From Blasia pusilla (lineage: Eukaryota; Marchantiophyta; Marchantiopsida; Blasiales), in the NCBI GenBank assembly GCA_050084515.1, contig CM114271.1, positions 53,506,001 through 53,570,000 of the forward strand: a DNA stretch of 64,000 bases, in the 5' to 3' direction. The first letter of the stretch is position 1. Every line of letters begins with the position of its first letter. Below are positions 35,923 through 47,122 of the stretch, piece after piece. Made by a program: the position numbers and the translations under genes. The notes under the pieces were generated by a model. The model searched no databases, was not told the origin of the DNA, and saw nothing but the letters and a program-made list of their open reading frames with translations.

Positions 35923-38900
35923 ATGGATGGTGTCGAGCTACCCAAACATCCTGACCTCTCGTGTAATGATGACGATTTTCCAGACTTGAGCAGACAACAT
36001 TTTCCTCTGGATGATAATGGATTTTTTGGTTCTAGTCGCAAAGACCAAAACTGTGGATCTTATGAACGAAGGCCATCATCAATAGAGTCATCGGCTGCTT
36101 TCGAGTTATGGCGAGCCTCCACGTCCAAGAATGATCCCTCTCTCGAAGGGTTCAGCCTGGAAGAAGGTAAGATGACGCTGGGTTTAGAGGGCTTCAAAAT
36201 AGCCGCCGAGATGGATACTCGATCCAGAAATAATGATTATTTTCGCAATAGCCGCCACCATAATCGAAATAGCTGCCGTTGTAGATAATTCGTTTAGTGG
36301 GAGGTGATCCTACTCAGAATAGCCGGAAAAATATCCGCCGTTGTAGTTATTTTGATTTCCTCAGATCTAAGCCTCCTCACAGTATAGCCGCCGAATTACC
36401 TGCCGTGGTAGTTTTGTAGTTTTCCTGAGAGGGTCGCCTACTCAAAATAGCCTCCGAATTAGCCACCGTTGTAGTCTTCTTGTTGTCTTGAGAGTTGAGC
36501 CTAGTCATAAGAGTGGTCGACTTAGCCGCATTTGTAATTGATTTTTTTTCTTGAGAGCTTAGCCTACTGAGAATAACCACCGAAATAGCCGCCGTTGTTG
36601 TTATTTTGTTTTCATGAGAGGCGAGCCAACTCAGAATAGCCGCCAAATTAGCAACCGTTGTAGTTGTTTTGTTCTCTTCAGTGGTGAGCTAACTCAGAAT
36701 TGTCGCCGAATTAGCCGCCGTTGTAGTTGTTTTGTTCTCTTCAGAGGTGAGCTAACTCAAAATAGTCACCGAATTAGCCACCGTTGTAGATGTCTAACTT
36801 TCCCTAGAGGTGAGCCAACTCAGGATAGGCGCCAAATTAGCCGCCGTTGTAGTTGTTTTGGTTTCGGGAGAGATTGGGCTACTTAGACTAGCCTCCGAAA
36901 TAGCCGCCGTTGTAGTAATTTTGTTCTCTTCAAAGGTGAGGCTACTCAGAGTATCCTCCGTTGTAGTTGTTCATACTCCTGATAGGTGAGCGTACTCAAA
37001 GTAGTTGCCGTTGCAAATATTTTGTACTCCTAAGAGGTGATAGTACTCAGAATAGCCGCCTAAATAGCATCCATTGCAGTTGTTTTGTACTCCTGAAAGG
37101 TCAGCCTACTCTGAATAGCCGCCGTTGCAGTTGTTTTGTACTTCTCAGAGGTGAGCCTACTCACAATAGCCGCCGTAGTGGATATTTGGATGACATAATG
37201 TAAGTTTTCATTTACGTTTTGTATCGGCGTGGCGTAGTCATCAGCCGCTGTGAAAGTTAGATTCATTAACAACCCTGGGTCATCATGTGCAGTAAGGAGG
37301 CATGCCGAGCGGATACAATTGAAGCAAGTGTTCGCGGCCCGATGAGTTTGAGTTTTCACTAGATTGTTGGTGCTCGCTGAATTATAGAGCAAAGCATTGC
37401 GCACGCAGCAAGAAATGGTATCGGCTTAGAATATGTAGATTTGGCGCAAAGATCAGAGGCAAAGGCCTTCCTATTTTCAATGAGGACAAACCCTCTAGCG
37501 GTTCGAAGACTTCAAGAAATGGACCGTATCCTCAGAGGGAGGATACTCTTGTGAAGAAATGTAGTTTTGTATGCCATGGTATTAACAACATGTCCGACAC
37601 CCGAGGATTGGAGGAAAATATTCAGGAATATTCAACGGCTGCTAATCACAGTGGAAAAAAGTCGCACGATGTTAGGGGGAGGTCGGCGGAAAATAGCATG
37701 GCGGTTAATGTCAACGAAGTTGCAGTTAATGTGTGTGGATCCTCGGTTGGAGATATTGGGGGACATAGTGAAGAATTTCAAGACCCACGTATCTCGAGGC
37801 TTGCATGTGGTTCATTTCCGTGGCGACCTCAACATAGTAAGAGGCCTAACCAGCCAATTTTCAAGAATTCTTTCTCAGAACCTAAAGTAAGCTTAGACAT
37901 TCCCACGGAGAAAAGGAGAAAGAGTGGTGAAGCGAGAGTCCCCACCGCCAGGAATGGGGCATGTGGTCAATTTGCTATTTATTTGTCCATCTACCATGAA
38001 GAACATCATTCCTTATGTGCAAAAGGTAGTTGGCTTGGATGCGTGCCATACAAAGAATATGAAGTATCCCATGCAGATTTTCATTGCGTCCATGTTGGAT
38101 GGAAATGCCAATACGATCATTTTGGCATTTGGCATATCTCCTTGCGAGAACAATGAGGAATGGGAATGGTTTTGTGCACATCTGAAGAAAGCCATCCCAG
38201 CTTTAGATGATCCCAGAATTGTTATTGTTTCAGATAGACAAAAGGGCCTTTTATACGCCGTGCGTACAATATTCCCCCAAAATATACATAGCATGTGTGC
38301 CCAACATTTGAGACAAAATGTTCGAACACGGTATGGAAAAGTTGCCTAAGGATTTTTCATTGCCTGCCTTTATGCCAAGACCAGGGAGAAGTAAACAAAC
38401 TATCCATTTCCTTCTTCCTTACATTTTGCATATGGGAGTCTTGCATATTCAGTGGTAGTATATTGCATAGGCTGCGACTATTTTGGATTGCTATTCTCTA
38501 AAGGACGGCGGCTATTCACAGTAAAGACGATTGCTATTCCCTAAAGGACAATGGATAGTCATTGTTAGGACGGCTGCTATTTCCTATAGGCTATTCACTG
38601 TTAGGACGGCTGGTAATTGGATACCTTGTTAGGAGGACGGAGGCTATTTAGGAATAATTCGGTATCTAAATTCCAATCTTTTTAGGACGACGGCTATTTT
38701 CAGCTAAATTGGCGTCTGAATTTGAACCCTTTGTGGACGGTGGCTAATGACAGATTATTTTTCGATTGCGCTATTCAGAGTTATGCAGCGGCTAACAACG
38801 GCTAACAACGATTGAGGAACTTGTTTTCCAAGTATGACATGTGGATTAACGAATTGGAAAGGCATCATATTCAACGAATAGGCGATCGACCTCGCATACA

Positions 38901-40224
38901 TATCTGAGAGATAGGACCAGAGAAGTTTGCGAGGTGTGCATTCCCTTTGCCACGCTATGGCAAAGTGAGTTCAAATCTTGTAGAGGTCATAAATTCCACC
39001 ATCAAACCTATCATGGAGGGACCTCCACTTGTTATTGCTCGTGAGTTGTGGAATTACATGATGAAAACTTACGCAGCAAGAAAAGTAGAGGCATGTCACC
39101 CAGAGAAGTTCTCCAACAAACTGACTACTTATGCACTTATTCGTTATCGAGAGAATGAAGCCAATTGTCAAAGTTTTGATGTACTAGCCTCATATGCAAC
39201 AAATGCACTTGTCACTTCCACAACTAGTGCACACCAATTTCATGTCCGCTTGCATCTTGAGTGCAGTTGTTCATGCCTAGAGTTCCAAGATACTTGTTGG
39301 CCATGTACGCATGTAATGGCTTGGGATGTCATTACTGGAATGGACTCACAGAAACTTGTTGATCCTATCTGGACCAATGACTTCATAAGGAAGATCTACA
39401 AAAGCAGTATACCGGTTGTGAAGAGTGATGAACTTATACCATCTTGGGATTGCCGACCTCCCCTTCCTGCAGTTCGGCGTGGTAGACATCGTTATGTGCG
39501 CATTCGTGGTGGAAGAGGTCGCGAGATGCGAAGAGGACAAGGAGGTGGTGAAGAGATTTCTTATCCTATACATGAAGAGTTTGTGAATGAAGATGATGTT
39601 GGGAGTGGCCAGCATGAGTATATCCCACAGCGAGGTCCGTTAGGTATTCGTAACGGGCGTAGGGCACCAACGACAAGGGTTGCCCGCACTTTTGAAAGAC
39701 GTTGTGGCCACTGTGCACTTCAAGGGCATAATCGGAAAATGTGCCAAGTGTTGAAAGCGGACCAACTTGTAGGGAGATCTATATCTGATGTCCTAACACG
39801 AAGACGTCCTGATGCAAGTCGGTTTCTAGCAGAGTATGGAAATCAGAGTAGGCTTTACTCAGGAGTGGAAAGTTTATATTCCCAAGAGACTAGAGATACT
39901 ACTGAAGAACTTAATGTACAGGGTAGTGTTGTATCAGGGGAAAATTTGGTGCAGTCTATCATGGAGAATGTTTCCACTCCCATGGATCTTGGTAATAGCG
40001 CCTCTAATCGCATACCAAATAGTCTAGTATTTCCGAGTGTTTCTCTTGTTTATGGGAAGTCTGAATCTGATGAAGAGTCTGATGACTGTGAGGAGCAAAA
40101 TACTGGCATATCCTTGGTAGAACTTGCTACTGATTCCCAGTGGAACCCAGAGGAAGAAGCATTTTATATTAGTTTGGCAGAGGAAGCTGCGAAAGAATAT
40201 CAGATTGCAGAAAGAAATTTATAA
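35923..40224 (+). CDS. mudrA-like MULE transposase gene, interrupted
   Basis: A first candidate exon (ATG 35923 to a GTAAGA donor near 36165) encodes an acidic leader. The catalytic core is open at 37924-38349: GLDACHTK holds the first acid (codon at 38038) and VSDRQKGL the second (38233). A separate frame, open to 40224, carries the third acid in NLVEVINS (38983), a SWIM zinc finger with CxC...CxH pattern (CSC...CTH, codons 108-122 of that frame), an Arg/Gly-rich basic stretch, and a CCHC zinc knuckle at about 39703-39744. This is the full domain order of plant mudrA-type transposases, which bind element ends and cut and paste them in the nucleus. Odd points: stops at 37888-37890 and after the second acid, and a TGA near 38907 just before the last part. 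Repeat-filled gaps at 36.2-37.2 and 38.5-38.8 kb look like introns. Either the intron model is incomplete or the copy is inactivated. Confidence 0.8.
36205..37200. repeat. 63-bp tandem repeat, about 14 units, within the transposase gene
   Basis: The unit contains GAATAGCCGCC, AATTAGCCGCCGTTGTAG and a T-rich TTGTTTTGTTCTCTT part followed by GAGGTGAGC. Because 63 is a multiple of three, long frames stay open on both strands (for example 36614-36886 plus and 36646-36377 minus). These are most simply by-products of the repeat, which probably lies in an intron. Read on the minus strand, the core is GGCGGCTATTC, the motif of the 40.5-41.7 kb satellite in opposite orientation. Confidence 0.75.
38510..38810. 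repeat. short cluster of GGCGGCTATT-type repeats
   Basis: Variants such as GGACGGCGGCTATTCACAG, GGACGGCTGCTATTTCC and GGACGACGGCTATTTTCAGC recur five to six times. They lie exactly in the gap between the second and third catalytic residues of the transposase, supporting an intron there. Confidence 0.65.
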
Positions 40225-40539
40225 ACTCAGATGGAATTGTCATTTGTAGCCCATTTGTTTCCTGGTATGCAAAATTATGATATTTTTTCATGTTGGAACG
40301 CAAAGTATGTTCTCAGTGACGTATTAATGTTCACAAACCAAAGTGGACCAAACCAAAGCAGCGGTTCAAGAACAAACAGGCTTGGAGTGACGCCTATTCT
40401 CCATGACTGCTAATCACAGGCTGAGAGCTAAATCACCAAACGCCTTTCCTCGCTCTTCTCCTTCCTTCTTTTTTTTTTAACTCCCTTCCCTCCCTCTCCT
40501 CCCTTCTCCGGTCACCTTCTAATCTCAAGCTTGGCGGCT

Positions 40540-41660
40540 AATCTGTGGACGACAGTTAATCACGGGCCGACGGCTATTTATTTGGACGGCTGCTAATCAC
40601 AGGCTTGTTGCTATCCTCTAGACGGCTGCTAATCACAAGCCGGCGGCTATTCTCTAGACGGATGCAAATCACAGGCCGGTGGGTGTCCTCTAGACGATTG
40701 CTAATCTCAGGCCCAGCGGCTACGTTTGCACGGGTGCTAAACTGCCGCCGACCTTTCCTGCCTCTCCTCCCTTAATTTTTCCCTCCCCTCTCCCCTTGTT
40801 CCCTTTTTTTTAACCTCCCTTCCCTATGTTGTTTTTTTCCTCCCTCTCCTCCCTTCTCTAGACCGCTTTTAATGTCAAGCCCGACGGCTATTCTCGGGAC
40901 GGCTGCTATTCACACGCCCGGCGGCTATTTTCTAGGCGGCTGCTAATCACAGGCCCGGCGGCTATTCTCTGGACGGCTGCTAATCACAGGCCCGGTGGCT
41001 ATTCTTTGGACGGCTGCTAATCATAGGCCGGCGGCTATTCTCTGGACGGCTGCTAATCACAGGCCGGCCGCTATTCTCTGGACGGCTGCTAATCATAGGC
41101 CCGGCGGCTATTCTCTGGACGGCTGCTAATCACAAGCCGGCGGCTATTCTCAAGACGGCTGCTAATCACAAGTCCGGCGGCTATTCTCTAGACGGTTGCT
41201 AATCACAGGCCCGGCGGCTATTCTGTGGACAGCTGCTAATCACAGGCCGGCGGCTATTCTCTGGACGGCTGCTAATCAGAGGCCCGGCGGCTATTCTCTG
41301 GACGGCTGCTAGTCACAGGCCCGGCGGCTATTCTCTGGCCGGCTGCTAATCACAGGCCGGAGGCTATTCTCTGGACGACAGCCAATCACAAGCCCGACAG
41401 CTATTTTCTGGACAGTTGCTAATCACAAGCCTGGCAGCTATTTTCTGGACGGCTGCTAATCATAGGCCAGGCGGCTATTCTCTGGACGGCTGCTAATCAC
41501 AGGCCCGGCGGCTATTTTGTGGACGGCTGCTAATCACAAGCCCGGCGGCTATTTTGTGGACGGCTGCTAATCATAGGCCGGGCGGCTATTTTTTGGACGG
41601 CTGCTAATCATAGGCCCGGCGGCTATTTTATGGACGGCTGCTAATCACAGGCTCGGCGGC
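40540..41660. repeat. ~37-bp satellite array, over 20 units
   Basis: Consensus unit GGCGGCTATTCTCTGGACGG CTGCTAATCACAGGCCC (36-38 bp). Units from about 40,865 to 41,660 are well conserved; those from 40,540 to 40,740 are degenerate and separated from the main block by a C/T-rich stretch. The unit itself consists of two related halves (GGCGGCTATT and GGCTGCTAAT). Lies just downstream of the transposase stop. Confidence 0.88.
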
Positions 41661-41666
41661 TATCCA

Positions 41667-43105
41667 TGTTTCCTTCATGTTTCCTCCATTCCCTCCCTTT
41701 TTTTTTCCCTCCCCCCTCCATTCCATTCCCTTCCATTTTTTTTCTTCTACACCCTCCCTCTCCTCCCTTCATGTTTCCTCCATTCCCTCACTAATCTAAA
41801 CCCCCCCACCCTTTCTCTGTATTTTTTTACTCCCTCTACTTCCTTTTCATTCCTCCATTCCCTCCCTTGTTTTTTTTCACCCCCCTCCCCTATATTTTCC
41901 TCCCTCCCCTTCCTAGTTTTTCTTCCCTCTTCTTCAATTTTTTTCCTCTCCTCCCTTCATGTTTCCTCCATTTCCTCACTAATCTAAGCCCCCCCCCACC
42001 CTTTCTCTGTATTTTTTTACTCCCTCTACTTCCTTTTCATTCCTCCATTCCCTCCCTTGTTTTTTTTCACCCCCCCTCCCCTATATTTTCCTCCCTCCCC
42101 TTCCTAGTTTTTCCTCCCTCTTCTTCAATTTTTTTCCTCTCCTCCCTTCATGTTTCCTCCATTCCCTCCTTTATTTTTTCCTCCCCTTCCTACTTTTTCC
42201 TCTCTCTTCTTCAAATTTTTTCCTCTCCTCCCTTCATGTTTCCTCCATTCCCTCCTTTATTTTTCCCTCCCCTTCCTACCTTTTCCTCTCTCTTCTTCAA
42301 TTTCTTTCCTCTCCTCCCTTCATGTTTCCTCCATTCCTTCACTAATCCAAACCCCCCCCCCCTCTCACTATTTTTCTACTCCCTCTACTTCCTTTTTCAT
42401 TCCTCCATTCCCTTCCTTTTTTTTTTCACCCCCCACCCTCCTCCCTTATATTTCTCCTCCCTCCCCTTCCTAGTTTTTCCTCCCTCTTCTTCAAATTTTT
42501 TCCTCTCCGCCCTTCATGTTTTCTCCATTCCCTCCTTTATTTTTCCCTCCCTTTCCTAGCTTTTCCTCCCTCTTTTTCATTTCTTTTCCTCTCCTCCCTT
42601 CATGTTTCCTCCATTCCCTCCCTTGTTTTTTTCACCCCCCTTTCCCACCCCCTCCCTTATATTTCTCTTCCCTCCCCTTCCTAGTTTTTCCTCCCTCTTC
42701 TTCAATTTTTTTCCTCTCCTCCCTTCATGTTTTCTCCATTCCCTCCTTTATATTTCCCTCCCCTTCCTAGTTTTTCCTCCCTCTTCTTCATTTTTTTTCC
42801 TCTCCTCCCTTCATGTTTCCTCCATTCCTTCACTAATCTAAACCCCCCCCCCCCTTCTCACTATTTTTTTACTCCCTCTACTTCCTTTTTCATTCCTCCA
42901 TTCCCTCCCTTGTTTTTTTCACCCCCCCCTCCCTTACATTTTCCTCCCTCTCCATCATTTTTTTCCCTCCCCCCTCTCCTTCATATTTTTCCCTCTCCTT
43001 CCTCAATTTTCTCCTCCCTCCCCTTCCTAGTTTTTCCTCCCTCTTCTTCATTTTTTGTCCTCTCCCTTCCTCAATTTTCTCCATCCTCCCCTTCCTCTCA
43101 AAATT
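41667..43105 (+). repeat. 1.4-kb almost pure pyrimidine (C/T) tract
   Basis: On the plus strand this is nearly all C and T with a few A (mostly in CATG and CCATT), and almost no G. It is internally repetitive: CTCCTCCCTTCATGTTTCCTCCATTCC with variants recurs about nine times (for example near 41762, 41949, 42137, 42230, 42310, 42508, 42593, 42717, 42800). Frames of up to 230 codons here encode only Phe/Pro/Ser/Leu runs and are not genes. Such tracts can form triplex (H-) DNA. Confidence 0.9.
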
Positions 43106-43114
43106 TAGCCGCTG

Positions 43115-43275
43115 GTACAGAAGTGCGGCTAAGGGAGTCAGTCTGGCCTGCGGCTACGGTGCGCAGAAGGGAGTCAAGCCGGCCTGCGGCTATTCTCTGG
43201 ACAGAAGGGAGTCAAGCCGGCCTGCGGCTACGGTGCGGAGAAGGCAGTCAAGCCGGCCTGCGGCTATAGTGCGTA
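43115..43275. repeat. ~40-bp tandem repeat after the pyrimidine tract
   Basis: GGAGTCAAGCCGGCCTGCGG followed by CTACGGTGCGGAGAA or, once, CTATTCTCTGGACAGAA, four units. The last-named variant contains part of the 37-bp satellite, linking the two repeats. Confidence 0.7.
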
Positions 43276-43299
43276 CCAGGGGACGGGCTGGCGTCTAGG

Positions 43300-45740
43300 T
43301 ATGATAATCGACCTTGGATATTGAATAGAAACCTGGAATGCATGCGCGCGAGTGGGGGACGGGCAAGCACGGCCACGACGTGAGGCCAATTTTCAGATTT
43401 CAGATTTTAGGTCAATTTTCAGATTTCAGATTTCAGATTTTTGATTTGAGGGTGATGAAGGTCGAATGTGCTCTTGGGCCGCTTGCGATTCCAGAGCGCA
43501 AGCGGCTACTGTGCGGATTGGGGACGAGCTTTTCGGCAGATTGCGAATGCAGAGGGACGTCTATCCTCTTGGGCGGATTGCGATTGTGGAGCTTTGGCGG
43601 CTAATGTGTGGATTTCGGACACTAGGGTCTCAAGTGCAGCCCGCGGCAGGTTTGAGGTCAAATTGTTGCCATTTGAAGTGAAATGTCGGGCTTGGGGTTT
43701 CAGATTTTTGATTTTAGGTCAATTTGAGGCAATATGTTGTTGTAGATTTAGCTTGGTGTTGCGGATTTGGACGCAGGCGGGTAGACTTCTTCACGTTAGT
43801 AATTTCAAGATGGATAATTTCTTGCAAAACTTCTTGGAGTTCGGGAGTTTTGATGCAGCCGGCGGTTAATTGATACAGCCGTTCATGGTGACATTATCCT
43901 AGATGCGAGGCCTACGTGGACATCAACTTTTCAATTTCGTGGCGATCAATGAGATCTCTTGCGAGTGGTTATGTCGCTCTTGGCTTATATTTCGGAGATT
44001 GATTTGCAGGAAAAATGTCTCAAAATATTACGGAGAGATGACTAAAAAGCAGGTCAGGCTGCTGCGCTTTCACGGTTACTTTCCTTGCTGGTTCCTAACG
44101 TCACGCGGAAGTACTCTTCTGCCGTGGAGAATGCTGCACTGACAGGTCTTTTCCGCTCACTACTATCTCTCAAGCGGAATGGTGAGGATGGGAAGGATAG
44201 GCAGTTGAGAGAAGGCAGGGCATATTGTTTGTGTTGTACTTGCATCACTCACTACATATGATTTCTATGATTATTTCGAGATTCAGAGTAGTTTGGAACG
44301 AAGCCAGTCAGATCGACCTCATGGCAACTCATGATAATCACCCTCCCAGAATAAGACCAAGGAATGAAGAAATTTTCTGCAGGGTTGAGATTTCTTAAAA
44401 TCCATTCTTGATGATTACATCAGGTATTTGGATCATGCGTTGCTGACAGTGTTACATTACAAGCTAGCTAAAGAGAGACGCTTGTCCGAGCTGGAACTTG
44501 TAAAATCAATTGATACTTCCCCGGAATCAGGTGAGAAGAAAATATCTCACTAGAGCTTGTGTGGATTTCCTATGCCATCCTGGAACAGCTTAAATATACC
44601 TCTGAACATTTGATTAGGATTTCTTTATAGTTTTTGAAAGAGCATAGTCAGATTTAGGCTTCCAACTTTTTTTGTTTGAAATTTAATGAACTTGGATAAG
44701 TGCAAGCAGAGTCTTAAAGGTACTGAGGAGAATCATTGAGGAAGGAATTTAATTTCTTTAGAATCCAGCAAGGATTCTAAAGAAAAAGAAGCATGTTTTT
44801 AAATTACTGGATATGAGGGCGTTGGAAATATTGGTATGTAATAGCTAAATCCAGGATATTTAGGTGCCATGGAAAAGAGAAGCCCATAATTCTATCATCA
44901 ATCTCGAAGAACCTAGAACGGGGTGTAGATCAGGGTTAGAATGCATTCAGAATCACATCATGACCCTTTTCGTTGCCTCCATAGGCTCACACGGAAGGCA
45001 TCGCTTTCTCTGTTGTTATCATCATCAGCCAAAAAGAAGGGGAAGAAGAAGAAAGGGGACTGTAAAGACTGGGCGTGAATAAGGAGATACGCTTCACGGC
45101 TGGAGTTCTGCTACTTCAATGCTACATTGACCTCTACAAAGGCTTCATTTGGGTAACTTCACTACCTTTGCTTGTATAGCCAATGCCACTTGTCCTGAGC
45201 CTCCAGGAGATGCAATGTTTTCTTGGATTGCTCACAATCATTAGAAGTTCTGACCATCAAATTGTATATCTTCTGTGTTTGGGTGCAAAAATCTTAATTT
45301 ACACTTAATTTCATTATCATTGGTTTATGTAAATACACAGATAGATTTTTTGCATGCTCCAAGCTCTTCTAATGATTTTTCATAAAAGTTTTCAACCACT
45401 TCTTAGAAAGCAAGAACTTATTCTCAGATCGACATTATGTGTATGCAGATGCTTGCATCATTTATCACTGATCACAAAATTGTGTATCGTGAAACAATTT
45501 TCAATTGAGCTAGAGGTATGAGGGCTTTGACAAGATTTCTTTATATTTTATACTTTCTAAGAAATCCGGTAATTTCCTTTGTTATGTTTCTAACAGGGCA
45601 GGTGGGAAGTGTCTCCTTATGAACTGGGATGATTGCCGGTCATGTCGATTGGGGCTGAAGTGCGACATATCCTCTTGTGTGGGACTTGTATCTTTCTTCC
45701 CCTGCAGAGATTTACTCAAAGATTTGAGCTTCTTCACGTC
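43300..45740. other. inner transposon DNA, no gene assigned
   Basis: Contains a small TTCAGATTTCAGA repeat cluster (43,390-43,445), G-rich text at 43.45-43.85 kb, and ordinary mixed sequence after that. No frame has recognisable domains. A 64-bp block (TCTGCTACTTCAATGC...CTTTG) at 45107-45170 recurs at 45753-45816 with two substitutions. Confidence 0.45.
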
Positions 45741-45752
45741 CAAATCAGGAAG

Positions 45753-46990
45753 TCTGCTACTTCAATGCTTCATTGACCTCTGCAAAGGCTTCATTTGGGT
45801 AACTTCACTACCTTTGCAGAGTTGTAAGTAGACGTCCAAATCAGGACGTCTGCTTACAGCTGGATTTTCCACATCCAAACATACTAGACCAGAGATTCCG
45901 ATTGGTGAACCCTTCTTTATAGACTGTTCACTTTCCTTTATCTTTCTTGAGGTTTCCAAAACATTACTGACAGATGATTCCTCAGCAATTGAAACTGGAC
46001 TATCGACCATAGGACCAGAACTTCCCTCCGGTAAAGCCTCAGGTATAGAGTCCTTGGGTAATTTGACTGGGGCAGATTTTGAATTTTCATCTGCACTTCT
46101 GATCTCTGGTATCTGAGACGGAAAACTACGGAATAGATTCAGAATTTTCTTTCGATAAAACTTCCTTTGCTACGTCTATGCAAATGGCATTTGTTCTTGT
46201 ATCTCAGGCTTCATGCTGACATCTGTCTTTTTGGCAGACGAATCCACGGATCTACATAAAGGATCGGACTTCCCACAGGTGCATACTCCTCTAATGAATT
46301 GATAAGGATGGGACACTCCCCTCCTCTACTTATTTCACCCTTCAGAGTACTGCTGACACATTCTTCTCGTGTGTCGATCCTCTCAAGAATGTCTGCTGCA
46401 GCACTCGATCCTGTTCCATCCCTAATCTTGTCCTCCGACTGTTCCAAATTTTCACACTCCGTTTTAAGTTCGCAGAATATACTCCCTGAGCTCTCATGTG
46501 TAGTGTCGGATGAAACTACATGCTCAATTCCAGCGGCAGTAGAAGATGATACTTCTGTTCCATGACCGACCATCTCTACAGCACTACATTCCAAAGGGCT
46601 ACTTATAGATCCTGATAATTTTAAAGAGGAGAGAACCTTAGGACCAGCTTCTTTGTCTGAAAGACTCGTGATTGAGGATTCCAGCTGCTCAATGGGTGGC
46701 AGTTCTAACAGTCAAACTACATTGTGTAACATCAAAGTCCTTTTCAGGAGTGATATTAGTTTGAGAGGGAAGACTAGTATCCTAAGAGATCATAGACTGA
46801 AGAGCGTTTGGCATCTTTTAGTCCAGTTGTGCCAAGGATAGCACAAGTGCGGTGATTTTCTCTACCACTTCCAACCCTAGGGAAGGTTCTCTTGATTCTG
46901 GGTTAGCTATTGTCACATCTGGATCATCACTTCCATGTGATTTATTCGCTCTCATAGAACTCCATTCGAACTACTTCACATTCTATGTTA
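45753..46990 (-). pseudogene. possible captured or decayed gene fragment inside the transposon
   Basis: Minus-strand frames 46594-46211 (127 codons) and 46010-45762 (82 codons), plus a shorter part at about 46,960-46,800, all encode hydrophilic Ser/Glu/Asp-rich text with coding-like composition, but in different frames and broken by stops. No known domain is recognisable. The simplest reading is a host gene fragment carried by the element (as in Pack-MULEs) or a decayed third element gene; the sequence alone does not decide. Confidence 0.35.
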
Positions 46991-47122
46991 GTATTCACCA
47001 AGGGCATATACCCTCCCATTGATAGAAAGTCCTACAAGAGTTGTCACTGATGTGCTTTATGACAACTTCTTAGTTGGGTTTGGTGCCTTTATCATACTAA
47101 CACGAAAATTAATTTCTTGCAG

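Noticed and set aside
36377-36886. Repeat-encoded peptides on both strands (21-residue unit)
   Set aside because: The 63-bp unit is a multiple of three, so frames remain open on both strands automatically; the block lies in a probable intron.
40865-41660. Regularly spaced short repeats resembling a CRISPR array
   Set aside because: The units are contiguous with no unique spacers, and the sequence is from a plant nuclear genome; it is a satellite.
41867-42840. Open frames of up to 230 codons in the C/T-rich tract (Phe/Pro/Ser/Leu repeats)
   Set aside because: They exist only because a pyrimidine-only strand contains few stop codons; three frames are open at once and none has domains or splice context.
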